From assembly GCF_030272615.1 (NCBI RefSeq), contig NC_081411.1, positions 152,883,971 through 152,947,970 of the forward strand: a stretch of DNA of 64,000 nucleotides. Direction: 5' to 3'. Positions within the stretch are counted from its first letter, which is position 1. Every line of letters begins with the position of its first letter. Positions 35,858 through 46,876 of this stretch are shown in pieces. Below the pieces are notes generated by a model. It had not been told where the DNA came from, ran no database searches, and was given only the letters and a program-made list of their open reading frames with translations. This stretch comes from Cryptomeria japonica (lineage: Eukaryota > Streptophyta > Pinopsida > Cupressales > Cupressaceae). Both the position numbers and the translations under genes were made by a program.

Positions 35858-36830
35858 GGGTCCTGCGTCGTAGTTTAGGGTTTACAAAAAAAAAGAAATT
35901 ATAAAGTTTGTGTTATTTTTTTTTTTATATATTTTTTGTTGTTAAAAAAAAATAATATATAATATTGAAATTTATAAAGTGAAAGAAAAATGTCATGGGG
36001 AAGTATAAAAGAAGTTGTAATAAATTTGTAGGAAGACCTATTTTATTTAAAATTAGATTTTAAATGTCAAATATATATATATACGTTAAATACATAGTTG
36101 CGTATATTTAGATTTGTGGATTAAAAAAAAGGGGTTATTCATTAATCATGGATCTTTAGATTTATATTAGTTAACATTAAATTTTGGGGACCAATTCTAA
36201 TCGGGGAGTATTCTTTGGAAAAGAGATTAAATATGGTCTTAGTTGGAGATCTTTGAAATAATTATACTCTGGTTAACGTTTGGTAATACATGTTAATGAG
36301 AAGTTTTCATGGAATATGAATCTAAATTTATCTTCGTATCTTTTGTTATTACTTCAACGATATGCTAGTAGGATGCATGTAAATTTTGATACCGTATCGT
36401 TTTAAAAAAAGAAGTTGTAAGTTTAGTTCCGTATTTGCCTTGTTTAGAGTGGCGGAAAACCTTGATGTATTTGTTTCAGACCCTGTCATCTAGTTACTTG
36501 TGTTGGTCATAGCCAAGTTACGCCCCTAGTCAGAGTATCGTCAGTCATTAGAACCTGTATTTGCTTTGAAGTGTTCAGTTGGATCCGCTTTATAAGGGAT
36601 CATTATGTAAATTTCGACCGAGGTGTCTATTGTATATTGGTTGTGATCGCCTAAGAGGCAAGGATGTAAAAGACTTATAAATTATGTATTCCTAACGATA
36701 TAATACCAAAGGGGTCTTGCAGTTGAGCAGACCCAGAGATGTAGCCCTTTAGGGGTGAACTCCGAGATCATACCTGTGTTATGCGATGTTTTAGTTTCCT
36801 TTATTTCATGCTTTAAGTTATCATGTATGG

Positions 36831-38231
36831 TTGTTACCTCGTATAAGTGTATGGTGGAATTTTAATGAATTTAAATCAAAGTGCATAAAATTAGTCATCT
36901 TGGTAAACGTAGTAATTAGGTTTATAAAACATTGTAATTTATGGTTATGGAAAAACATTTGGTTTATGTTAAATAAAAAAAGTAATAGTGGAAAGAATCT
37001 TGCTAGGTCACCATTGTTGGATTAACTTGTCATTAAGCATGTAAATTGAACGAATGTGGATGGAAAACAAAGTTAGAATTAATATTATAATTCCTAGATT
37101 GAAATCTAAAGGATGAACATCATATAGGTATCTACCTTTTTATCTTAGTAATTGAGTAACGCCATGTTAATCCTATTTCACTATATTGGATGAATTTGTT
37201 AAATTACTTCATGTCGTAATCTTAACAACTAACCTTTACCAAATTATCTTGATAATTGGGTGGACTCAACTATATATTCATCATTATAACCCTAATAAAA
37301 GAATCCCTTATGATTGCTAAAATTGAACTAAAATGGGAAGTATTTGTATAGTTGTTTATATCTCAATCTTAGTAAATGTATCTTTCATATTAACTTCATT
37401 TAACTAAAAGGAGTGACATGCAATAAGATAGTTATATTCTAATCCTAAAGGGAGAACGTCACTATGTGCTTATGTTTTAATCCTGTAATGATGAATTTCA
37501 TCTTGCTAACTATATTTTAATTTAAAGGATGAACTCATGTGTCCTAATACATTTTCATCTTAATGAATTGAGTCCATCTAATAGCACTATTAAAGCTTCA
37601 ATGAATGAACTCTATGGCTTCTTGCATCTTATCCACCATAAAAGAACTACGACTCTTTAGTTGGTTATGCTTGAATTCAAATAAAGGAACCCCACTCTAT
37701 TAATGGAAGTTTAACCCTTATTGATGAATCTCATCTTATTAGCTATACTTTTAATATTAAAGGATGATATCAATTGTGGATGGATACCTTAAACCCAATG
37801 AATGAACTTCGTTATATTGAACGCTTGAAACCTTTGGGAGGCCTCTTAATGAAATTAGGAATTAAAGTGCATTGAGTAAATAACCTCACAATGGCCTCCT
37901 AACCACCAAAGTAAATGAACGCTTCCTAAAATTATAAGATGTCAACTCATTGAACATATATATAATCAAGTCGTATGCATTATCTCGTAATTAAGTCATC
38001 CAGTTTATTGGATCAATTGATGCAAGTTGAGTTAGGTGTAAGGTTATGTAATCGCGTTGGGAAACTCCTTAGGATCGTTTAGCCTTCCGCTATGCTATCT
38101 AAGTTCTTGTTAACTCTAGCTTATCATGAGGTTGTAACTTATCAGTAATACTCTTAACTATTATTATAAACAAAAAAATATTTACACTCTATTTGAGTGT
38201 TTTTCACTTAAACCCTTAGGGGTTTCCTGGC
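36831..38231. other. AT-rich end of F with degenerate internal repetition
   Basis: No gene was found. The phrase AAAGGATGAACTCAT and relatives (near 37105, 37530, 37755) recur at irregular intervals between TATATTTTAAT words, suggesting an old tandem repeat. Confidence 0.4.
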
Positions 38232-38246
38232 GGGGCATTACATGCT

Positions 38247-38547
38247 TCTTTGCTGAGTAAGAATTTGAGTGGATCAATCTTTGCAATGAGTTGTAGCTTG
38301 TGTGTCAATAGATAGTGCCTTATTTTTATGACTGCAAAGATTACTGCTAGGCAAGCTTGCTCAATAGGGGTGTAATTGAGTTCATAGCCGACTAGTGTGC
38401 GAGAGATGTAGTAAACAAAACACTCTTTCCCTTCTGCATTATGTTGTGCTAGTAGGTTGTACTTGTTGTTGAGATATAGAGTAATAGAGGTCTACTTGGA
38501 TCTGGTGGGCTCAACAATTGTGTATTCATGAGATAGTCTTTAAGCAT
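38247..38547 (-). pseudogene. Gypsy E RNase H, N-terminal part
   Basis: It continues from RT after a stop at 38548. In the surviving frames it reads ECFVYYISRTLVGYELNYTP, IEQACLAVIFAVIKIRHYLL and IDPLKFLLSKEA, the usual RNase H connection of Tat and other gypsy elements. It is broken by F at 38242-38246 and continues at 33815. Confidence 0.8.
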
Positions 38548-39561
38548 CTAGAATGCTTGCTTGCATCTGGTATCCCACTTAAAGCAGATGTTCTTGTGTA
38601 GCAGGTGTGTGAATGGGTGAAACTTATCTGCCAGTTGTGTAATGAATCTTTGGATGGATTGTAGTCGTCCTTGTAATGTCCTTAACTGACTGATGTTCTT
38701 TGGTGGTGGCATGTCCATGATTGCTTTGACCTTTGCTGGGTCGACCTTAATACCTTTGCTAGAGACAATGTATTCTAGAAGATTCCCAGAGGTTACTCCA
38801 AAGACACATTTTTTTGGGTTGAGTCGAACATGATATTGTTCCAGTCTATCAAAGATTTTATCTAATATGTTGAGATGCCCTTCTCTGGTGAGTGATTTTT
38901 CTAGTAAGTCATCAACATAATCTTCCATCATAGTATGCATCATGTCATGGAAGATGGTGGTCATTGCTCATTGATAGGTCGCTCCTGCATTATTTAGACC
39001 GAAAGGCATTACATTCCAGCAGTATGTGCCCCATGGACATGTGAAGGCTATCTTATGTTGATCCTCTGGTGTGATCTTTATCTGATTGTATCCTGAAAAG
39101 CCATCCATGAGTGAAAGCATGGCATGTCATGCTGTTAGGTCCACTATGATGTCAATGTTTGGTAGGGGGAAGTCATCCTTAGGACATTCCTTATTCAGAT
39201 CTCTGAAGTCAGTGCAAATACAGATGCCCCCATTTGGTTTGCTGACAGGAACAATATTGGAGATCCAGTCTGCATAATCAATTGGTCTAATGAAACCTAC
39301 ATCTAGGAGTTTCTTGAGTTTTGCTTTGACTAGTACCACAATATGAGGATGCATCTTATGAAGCTTCTGCTTGACAGTTTTGGCTCCTTCTGCTACGGTG
39401 AGGTGATGCATGACTAGATCAGGATCAAGCCCAAGCATGTCTGCATATGACCATGCAAAGTTGATTTGACACTTTTGAAAGAACTCTACAAATTTAGGTT
39501 GTTCCTCTAGAGTTAGAAGAGATGCCAAATGTATGTGGTGAGGATTTTTAGGAGTCCCCAC
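38548..39561 (-). pseudogene. Gypsy E reverse transcriptase
   Basis: Motifs in order are GFIRPIDYADWISNIVPVSK, ICTDFRDLNKECPKDDFPLP, LMDGFSGYNQIKITPEDQHK (first catalytic Asp), FGLNNAGATYQ, EDYVDDLLEKS (catalytic Asp pair) and VRLNPKKCVFGV. Two stops interrupt: one at 39127, and one after ATYQ near 38965 where Arg is expected. The catalytic triad is intact. Confidence 0.92.
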
Positions 39562-39597
39562 ATTGTATTCTTTTATTTCCTCGATAAGAATCGTTGA

Positions 39598-40910
39598 TCA
39601 TTCCCATTGTGTGCTACAGGGAAGGATGTCAAACCTTTCATCCTCAGGCGCCTCAGAGAGGTTTTCACCATTGGATACACTCTTTCTTTTTACTTTTGTT
39701 GGATCAAATAGTGCCACGGTGTGGTTTTCACTAGAAGATCCATGTTTTATTGTTATATTTTTGCAGCTGAAAGGTTTGACATCTGCCCCAAAGTATGCTA
39801 CACTATTAAGTTCTATGGCGAATCCAGCTTTGTGATCCCCACTTGGTATGTTATCCCCTAGTTCCAAAAAATCAATGATTGCCTTATCATTTTGGAAAAG
39901 GTCAAGACATGGGGGATTAGGTTGGTTCCATTCAATGAGTTTAGGATGGATAATGGGCATTACTTCATTGATTAAGTTAAGTTTGTTAGATGTGTTAGTG
40001 AGGGTTAAGATGTTATGGTGAAGGTCGTTGATGGTACTCTCCCTGTCAGAATTAGGCGTAGGATGTGACATAGGGTCTGTGGAAGAAGTTTCTAGCTCAG
40101 GAACCCAAGAGGTCTTTATCTGTGCTTCTCCATAAGCACGGATGTCTTTGTGAGGGGGAGGTAGTGATGTGTCTTCCTCATCTGAAGCATTAAGCTGGAT
40201 GGAATCAAATTCCCATTCATGAGAGTCAGTCTCTGAATCACTTTCCAGCATCCGATTACTATACCATATTGGGATGTCCTTTGTGTTAAACACTGCAGGT
40301 GTGATCGGTTGATGTACCTTTGTATATGAAATGATCAGAGCTGCAGGAAGGATTATGGGGATCAATGAATCCGATATGGGGAGTATCGGTAGTGTTGACT
40401 TTGTTGCTTCTATTGGAACTGCTGGTGTCATAGATACTGCTATGGGTTCTGATATAGTCGCTCCTGCTAATGGTGCTATTGATGTTATTGCTGCTGCTGA
40501 TGGGATTGTTGGTTTGATTGGTGGGATGATTGGCATTGTAGATGGTTGTGTTGGGATTTTGAGCCTCGGTGGGGGATTTGCGATGGTGTTTGATGCTGCT
40601 TTGATAATAAAAGGTGTCCTCTTTGCAATAGGCTGACATAGTGGTTTGCTGGGTTTTCCTTTGAATCTGAGTTTAGGAAAGATCTCCTTTTCAAAGCCTA
40701 GGCCTGTATTATCCTTGGGCTTTAATTTCAGCAGCAGTGGTTCATGTCTTCCTTGTTTGCAAGGTCCCAAAGCACTCTAACCATCATAACCCATTCTTTG
40801 CATAATGAGGAGGCCTTTGCCATACTGATCCGTGGGAAGTGTAGCTTGCGGCATATCAGTGGTAATGGGATCTTTATAGATCCATTCCGCTAAGTCCTCA
40901 CCTTTTCCAT
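39598..40910 (-). pseudogene. Gypsy E linker between protease and RT, with G-patch-like end
   Basis: At the truncated left end (minus sense) it reads MYGKGEDLAEWIYKDPI, then LIMQRMGYDG-stop-SALGPC and KQGRHEPLLLKLKPKDNTGL, resembling the G-patch-like segment found in some gypsy polyproteins. A Pro/Ile/Ala-rich low-complexity stretch follows (40300-40640), then an acidic one. The frame is open for 390 codons from 40770. The protease itself is not present; it was removed with the 5' end of the element. Confidence 0.7.
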
Positions 40911-41829
40911 ACATGTTTATCTATTTATGATAGCTTACCCTATTAGGAGTATCAAGATCTGTTAGATCTACCTTACTAAAGGATTTTATAGCACTTAATC
41001 TAAATGTTGCACCTGGTTAGAGGCTTTACAATTTATAGACTTGATTAGAGTCTTTTACCCTGTTAAAGGTTTCTCTTACAACTTCAAACTTTTAAATAAA
41101 ATCTTTATAGCTATTGGCAACTTTACATCTAGAATGTTATAGCAAATTCTATGTGCTCAAAATAAGATTACCTTACTTATAACATACCTTGGTAACCCAT
41201 ATAGTAACTCGGTAAACCCTTATGTTTACTCTGTTCTTTGACTGTTCTCTGAAATCCTTCTCGGTGACCTCTATGTCTCTGTAATAGTCATAACACTTAG
41301 TGCTTTCACATGTCTTGCTTCATATATTTCTATATCTTCCTTTGTATCATGCTACATGTATATTTTTTTTATCTCAATCCATGCTGTATAAATAGATCTC
41401 TTATGTCGGTGATCCATTCATTGCTTCGATCTTACAAACATGTTTTATCGAATGAATAACTATGCAAAATATTTCATTGGTTAGATGACCTTGAAATCAT
41501 ACACAATCTTTAAGTGCAATTTCCAATGTGATAACGGTTCTATGTTCCTTGATCTTGTAACACATTTCCATATGTATGTACAAGTTCAATGAATCTGGTA
41601 GCATGTTTCAGTTGGTGTATATCAACTTGGTGTATCATCTTTGCTGCTCAGTAGACATGGAATGATACTTGGTAGATAGCTCGGTGTATACTAGGCTTTG
41701 TGAATACTTTCTTCTATAATCAACTGGACTATGCATACCGACTGAATATTTCAGTAGTAGCAACCGACTAGAGTATATAGAATAACTTTGAACATAAAAC
41801 TAATGGCAACTTGATAAGTAGTAACACTG
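40911..41829 (-). repeat. Element C 5' LTR, outer part
   Basis: It matches 17859-18753, with a short insertion of about 20 bases near 41195-41220. It ends AGTAGTAACA at 41829, followed by target duplication CTGGC and gypsy A sequence. Confidence 0.93.
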
Positions 41830-41834
41830 GCTTG

Positions 41835-42740
41835 AGAGGTAAAGTAGCTAGCTTAGGCTTACTCACAAATTGCTGACATTGGTCACATCTTCGAACCCAG
41901 TTGTATGCATCCTTACACAAGGTTGGCCATCAATATCTTACATGCAAAATTTTATTTGATGTGATAGGAGTTGAAAAATGTCCTCCACAAGCTAGATCAT
42001 GAAATGCTTCAAGTAACCTAACTTTTGTTCCTTATCAATGCAACGTAAGAAATTTCCATCTGTGCCTTTCTTATATAAACCATTATCCCAAAGGACAAAG
42101 TTTACTACTTTCAGCTTCAAAGTACGCTTTTCATTACGTGACAAATGTGAAGGACACTCACCATACGTGAGGAAGTACACTAAATCAAAATACCACTCAT
42201 CAATGGTGTTGATAGATAAAACTTTACGAAGATCTTCAGTCATGACTTTATTCTCGAGCACTACTTCTTCATCGGATTTATTATTAGCAATTAACTGACA
42301 CAAACCCTTACCACAAACCAACTTAGTAGGCTTTATCTCCATATCACATTCTTGAATTTTCACTACCCAGTTGCCTCTTTTAGTTCCAAATTCCTATTGT
42401 GTTAGAATAGACTTTACAATAGTATCAGGGACAAGAGAAATGACATGAGACTTGAGAATATAGAACCTGAAATGTTTTACCATTTTTATTATGAGGCATG
42501 CTTCTCCATTGCAGAGAATTTCAGCTCACGAGTTTTCAGAGGATAACTCATTAAAGTGATAGGTGACTCAACACCTTCATTGTTCTTCTGCATCAATATA
42601 GCTAAACAAGTATGATCTGATGCATAACTTTACATTATGAATTTTTTTGTATAATCCATACATACCAAGACTGGAGCATGAGCAATAGCTTCCTTAATTT
42701 CATTAAAGGCTTTCTTACCTTCAAGCTCCATTTGAAAAGA
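41835..42740 (-). pseudogene. Gypsy A RNase H remnant and integrase zinc-finger region
   Basis: RNase H is very decayed. The segment 41992-42363 stays open and reads IQECDMEIKPTKLVCGKGLC, then FVLWDNGLYKKGTDGNFLRC. The integrase zinc finger follows in broken frames: FHDLACGGHFSTPI, RMHTTGFEDVTNVSNL for the shifted CxxC part, and TLPLKPV at the junction with element C. It then continues at 17578. Confidence 0.75.
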
Positions 42741-43735
42741 GATTTCCCTTTCATCATGTCAACTATGTGATGAGTTTGTTCGACAAAGTCTAGAATAAAC
42801 CTTCACAAGAAGTTTACTTTACTGAAGAAGGAATGCACAACAATTTTACTTGCAGGCGAAGAAAGACTACAAATAGCTTTAACTCTTTCAACATCGATCT
42901 TGATACCTTCCTTAGATACAATGTGTCCAAGCAACTTTCCCTCTGTAACCCCAAAAATTGGTTTCTTTGGATTCAGAGATATCCCATGCTGTCAGTGATT
43001 CTCTAGCACTTGTTGCAGATGATGAAAATGATTTTGACAGTGCTTAGAGAAAACAGTCAAATCATCAAGATAAACCGCAATGAAGTTACCAAGGAAGTCT
43101 CAAAAATCCAAATCCATTGCGCACTGAAAGTTTGCTCCTGCATTTATCAATCTTAAAGGTATTTTGTGGTATGCAAAGGTTTACCATAGGGTTGTAAAAG
43201 CAGTTTTATGCTGATCTTTCTCAACAACCTCCACTTGTTTATATCTGGAGAATCTATCTAACATAGACAACATTTCAGACCTGGGAACAGTTTGCAAGAC
43301 TTGATCCATGATAGGAAATAAATAGTTTTCCTTCAAAGAGGCTTGATTTAAATTCTGGAAATCAACACAAATCCAGATTTCTCCATTTTTCTTGCGCACT
43401 GGCACACTGTTAGCTATCCAAGTGGAATGATGTATAGGAAATATGATTCTTGCCTTTAATATCTTCTAAATTTTAGCAAAGATAGTGTCAGATTTCTTTG
43501 GGTTATACTACCTTTGTTTCTGTCTAAAGGGAACAAAACCTGGCTTGAGGGGAATTTCATGACAAAGTTCTTCAGGATGGAAAGACTTCAAGTCATCATA
43601 GGAAAATGCAAGAACATCAAAATATTGCTGCAATATTGCAACAAGCTTTTTCTTTTCCTCATTAGAAAAAAATTTCCCAATAATAATCATTTTTGAATTA
43701 TCAGTTGTTCCTAAATTCACCTGCTCATATTCCAT
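42741..43735 (-). pseudogene. Gypsy A reverse transcriptase
   Basis: It begins MEYEQVNLGTTDNSKMII (43735) with the usual pre-RT segment ELCHEIPLKPGFVPFRQKQR. Motifs are VPVRKKNGEIWICVDFQNLN, MLDRFSRYKQVEVVEKDQHK (Gly to Arg around the first catalytic Asp) and AVYLDDLTVFSKHCQNH (Asp pair kept), then GISLNPKKPIFGVTEGKLLG. At least four stops and frame changes are present. Confidence 0.88.
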
Positions 43736-43836
43736 TGTGCTGGCAATTGTCTTCTATTGCTTCTTGACATAAAGATCATGTTTGTCAAAGAGATTTTCAG
43801 AGATACAAGACCCTTAGGAATCTTGTTTCCCTTTAA

Positions 43837-44548
43837 CTATAAGAACTTCTCACTAGTTTGAGGATCAACTTCTTCCACCGCATCTTTTGAAGGAAATTGA
43901 TTGCCTTCAAAGTAAAGATCATCAAAATTATCGATAGTTTGAAAAATATTAACAACATGTTGATCATCATTAAACACTTGCCAATTTTCAAAATTATCAG
44001 GAACACCTGGTCGGAAAATCATTTCAGTCATATATTTAGGACCCGAGAAATCCTTATGTAGAATTAGCAAGGTAGTAGAAACTGCCAAGAAATATACTCT
44101 ATCATTGAATTCTCTTGGAATAATAGATATATCAAAAGCATCAAAAGCTTCTATTGAATCCTAAACAAGGTTTTGGTAGTGCTTCAGCCTATCACTTCTT
44201 GTTTGATAAATACTCCTTACTTGACACACTATCAATTCTGCATCCCCTTGAGCATGCAAATTTTTAATTACTTTCTTCTGAGCAACATTCATGCCCAAAA
44301 GGAGAGCTTCATACTCAGAAGTATTATCAGTGTTGTCAAATTGCAATTTGAAAGAAAATGGAAAAAAATTACCATCAGGAGACACCAACACAATACCTAC
44401 TCCTGACCAGGAAGAGCAACAACTACCGTCGAATTCCAAGGTCCAAACATCATTAGGACCACCTACATTGATAGTTTCAAAACTAAGCAGTTCGTCTTGT
44501 GGAGTTGAAGAACCTACGGAACCCACAATAACACTTTCCTTGTCACTT
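43837..44548 (-). pseudogene. Gypsy A RNase H-like domain lying between protease and RT
   Basis: The domain reads WTLEFDGSCCSSWSGVGIV, SFKLQFDNTDNTSEYEALL and NLHAQGDAELIVCQVRS, then IIPREFNDRVYFLAVS, an RNase HI-like fold with Asp, Glu and Asp at the expected places. The last acidic position is weaker. A stop lies at 44161. A linker follows (FRPGVPDNFENWQVFNDDQH). It precedes RT on the same strand, and the protease is directly upstream across gypsy B. This order differs from gypsy E, where the second RNase H follows RT. The start is set by the GAATT duplication of gypsy B. Confidence 0.85.
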
Positions 44549-45011
44549 GAATTTGGTGCAGGAGCACCTAGGACTTAGGCAATTTAACTTTCACAATTTT
44601 GGCTTGTACTGACCCTAGCCAAGTTAGTGGTAAATAAGGACTCCGGGAGGGTCCAAGAGTTAGCATTTTGTGTCAATGTAGGCCTAGGTTGAGTTCATTT
44701 TACTTAGGTTTGCATTTTTGTGTAAATAGTGAGTTTGAGTAGGTATTTGGCCTTTTTGTTGGTCAAAAGTGTCAAAAGTTGGTAAAAGCATTAGAGAGGA
44801 TTAAATAGGACTTAGAAATGTTTGAAATGTCATATGTGATGACTTGAAATAGGTCTCATAGGTTGGAGAGATAAAAAGTGCAAAAATCACAAAGTTGCAA
44901 AAAGTTGTCATGACAACTTTTGAAAGTTGTCATAACAACTTTTATCCTGAATTAGTAAGCGTTGGAGTTAGGGATTGTTTAATGCCCTTGGATGACTCCA
45001 CACATGGGAAA

Positions 45012-45022
45012 GCTATATAAAA
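45012..45022 (+). promoter_or_regulatory. Putative TATA box in gypsy B 5' LTR
   Basis: GCTATATAAAACC lies about 460 bases into the LTR. In the 3' LTR the same place reads AATATATGTAAAGCC. Copia2 has landed about 30 bases downstream, separating it from the gene. Confidence 0.5.
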
Positions 45023-45226
45023 CCTCTCTTGCATGTTTACCAAGGTTGGTGATGATAGTTCTGATACTTAATATAAGTACAGATCCAATAGCCAACAAGA
45101 TGAGAGGGGGGGTGAATCATACAAACTTAATCATCCATAAAAACATCTGATTCAACCTCGGTAACATATACTTCAGTAATATAACCAAAAATGTTAAACA
45201 TGCAAACTCAAAATCATATAAACATC

Positions 45227-46876
45227 TGTGTGGGGGAAAAAGTGACACTAAGCAAACATGCCCTAATCTCACTTTCAATCACACACTTGTGGAATACGAA
45301 AGAGCCTAGAGGTATCACACAATTGGCTACTTCTTTCTGTGGAAGAGAGAGCGACGGGCTACCTATTAGGATTTCTATTCCTTTGTTGCAAATGATAGAT
45401 AAAATGATGCAAGTTCAACTACTAACCCTAGAGTGCAAGTATGAACTAGTAACAAGATTGCAAGATTGAGATTAAGTGATGAAAAGCTATAAACACAAGG
45501 ACAAGACAAGAATGTAAATGCGTACCTGGTGTTAAAATCTGAGTGGAAATGTTCGGGATGGGGGCACGGGCACCACTATCCTGATTCTGCACCTGAAACT
45601 GTTGTTTTGCAACCTGAAAAGCTGTTAGAAAAATGCTGAAACTACTGTCTGACAGAAGGACCAAGGCGCCCAGCGCCCCTGTCCTGGCAGGACCAGGGCG
45701 CCCAGTGCCCCTGTCCTGGCAGGACCAGGGTGCCCCACGCCCCTGTCCTGGTCTTTTTCTCTGCAATTTGGTGTGTTGTCCCGTCTCAGTCTGCTTCCGT
45801 AGGATCTGCAACTTGCGGCGTCCTTCGAATCCCGAAATCTGCACTTATATCTGAAAAGGTATGGTGGGTGGCTATATAGGGTTTTGCCTTAGTCAAACCC
45901 CCGCTTTGGTGATTTCCACCTCCATGAATAGCGAAGCTGTATTGTAAAAGTAGTGTGTGTGCAAGATCCTAAAATGCAAGTAAGCAAACTAGAGCAACCT
46001 AGAAAGTAAACCCTAATTGCTTGTAAATGATAATGTAAGTGCTCCAAATCAAGATGCAAAGAGATCTAAAGCATGAATACAAGTGATATAATGAGGCTTA
46101 TGCAAAGACATGAAAACAACATGAAATCATACCCAACCCCAAGGGAGGGGTACAAGCCAATCTTCAGTCGGTGATCCCCTATTGCTCTTCAATGTCTTCA
46201 AAGCCCTAAATGGATGAATGAATTTGATGAATGCTTGATGGATGGATGTTTGAATGTTGTTGAAGTCTTCAAAGATCTGCTCTTTCGCTGTATAGAAGGT
46301 CCTTTTAAAACCAAAAATCCGATCCCTTCAAATGAAGAAAGAGAGCTCTTATATATGAAACCCTAGGTCTTAATTTCAACTTTTGGCCGACCTAGAGATT
46401 GAATCTCCCACCAATATCTTGGGGTTAAGCTTTATTTTATGACTGGATCGTGCTCCTAAAATTTTGAGAAAAATGTCCGGGACCATGTGCACGCCGGGCG
46501 CCATGGTCCCGACAACTTTTCACCAAATTTTTAGGGTCGTCGGATATGATGATTTTAGAGCGAATCCCGAAGTTACAGCTGATTTCGAGATGTTTTGACC
46601 CTCGAAATCAAGCCCCCAAGTTCAAAATAGGACGTAATTAGGGTTTTTGATTAAATGATGTATTGGAAGAATAAAATGAAAGGGGCACACTTTAATGAAA
46701 AGGGCCCAACTTTATGATATGGAAGATGATAAAATAGAACCTTAGACCTAATTAATTTAATTAATTAAGTGCTAAAGGGGAAATGCAATGCAAAATGCAA
46801 AATGTGCCAAGGTGGGTGCTAAACTAGGTGTGAAATTGTACCACCCTAGCAAGTGCATACAATTTACGACGCTACA
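45227..46876 (-). mobile_element. D1: solo LTR of an unidentified family
   Basis: 1,650 bp from TGTGTGGGGG to GACGCTACA, flanked by target duplication ACATC (45222-45226 and 46877-46881). No internal coding region is present, so it is a solo LTR left by LTR-LTR recombination. A second copy, D2, begins at 62398. A minus-strand TATA-like motif (CATATATAAGAGCTC, near 46344-46358) suggests transcription leftward. Confidence 0.92.
45657..45751. repeat. GC-rich 32 bp minisatellite in D1, three units
   Basis: Units at 45657, 45689 and 45721 run AGGACCAGGGCGCCCAG then TGCCCCTGTCCTGGC, with small changes. Each is an imperfect palindrome (GGACC...GTCC arms). D2 has two units at 62837-62900. Confidence 0.9.

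Larger units (their letters stand above)
33822..38242. mobile_element. F: 4.4 kb probable solo LTR inserted in gypsy E
   Basis: The termini are TGTAATGCCCC (33822-33832) and GGGGCATTACA (38232-38242), an 11 bp inverted repeat with TG...CA ends. ATGCT at 33816-33820 recurs at 38242-38246. With strict TG...CA ends the duplication is TGCTG/TGCTT. Removing F restores the gypsy E reading LLSKEALTSRLAKWVM. No gag or pol is inside. A GC-rich palindromic minisatellite lies at 35671-35857. A stretch at 36713-36778 (GAGATGTAGCCCTTTAGGGG) looks like an R/U5 region in plus orientation. The length is extreme for a solo LTR, so a non-autonomous element with inverted ends is the alternative. Confidence 0.7.
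24623..40910 (-). mobile_element. Gypsy E: Tat-type Ty3/gypsy element, 5'-truncated, with antisense mobile-domain gene
   Basis: Minus-strand order is protease/RT linker with G-patch-like end, RT, RNase H, second RNase H-like domain, integrase, long 3' region with an antisense (plus) gene, polypurine tract and 3' LTR. The 5' LTR and gag are missing. At 40910/40911 the element joins element C's LTR at the shared word TACATG, and about 100 bases of that LTR (equivalent to 17759-17858) are also missing. One deletion therefore removed both. RT-RH-aRH-IN order plus extra ORFs after integrase is typical of the Tat lineage. F (33822-38242) interrupts it. Confidence 0.85.
17584..41829 (-). mobile_element. 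Element C: non-autonomous LTR retrotransposon without RT or integrase, related to Copia1/2
   Basis: The 3' LTR is 17584-18753. The 5' LTR is in two parts, 24448-24622 and 40911-41829, because gypsy E landed in it. Target duplications are CTGGT (17579-17583) and CTGGC (41830-41834), one base different; gypsy A rejoins in frame across them. Own length is about 8 kb. The interior holds two minus-strand ORFs, neither of them pol. The primer site TGGTATCAGAGC and its two-base spacer match Copia1/2, as does the polypurine tract ending GGGGAGAT. LTR stretches such as the G-rich GGGGTGAATCA segment and the TATCTGCAACTT block also match. I infer that copia enzymes move it in trans. Confidence 0.85.

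Noticed and set aside
35463-35904. Four overlapping ORFs on both strands
   Set aside because: They arise from a GC-rich minisatellite without stops in several phases; the residue patterns simply repeat the DNA unit.
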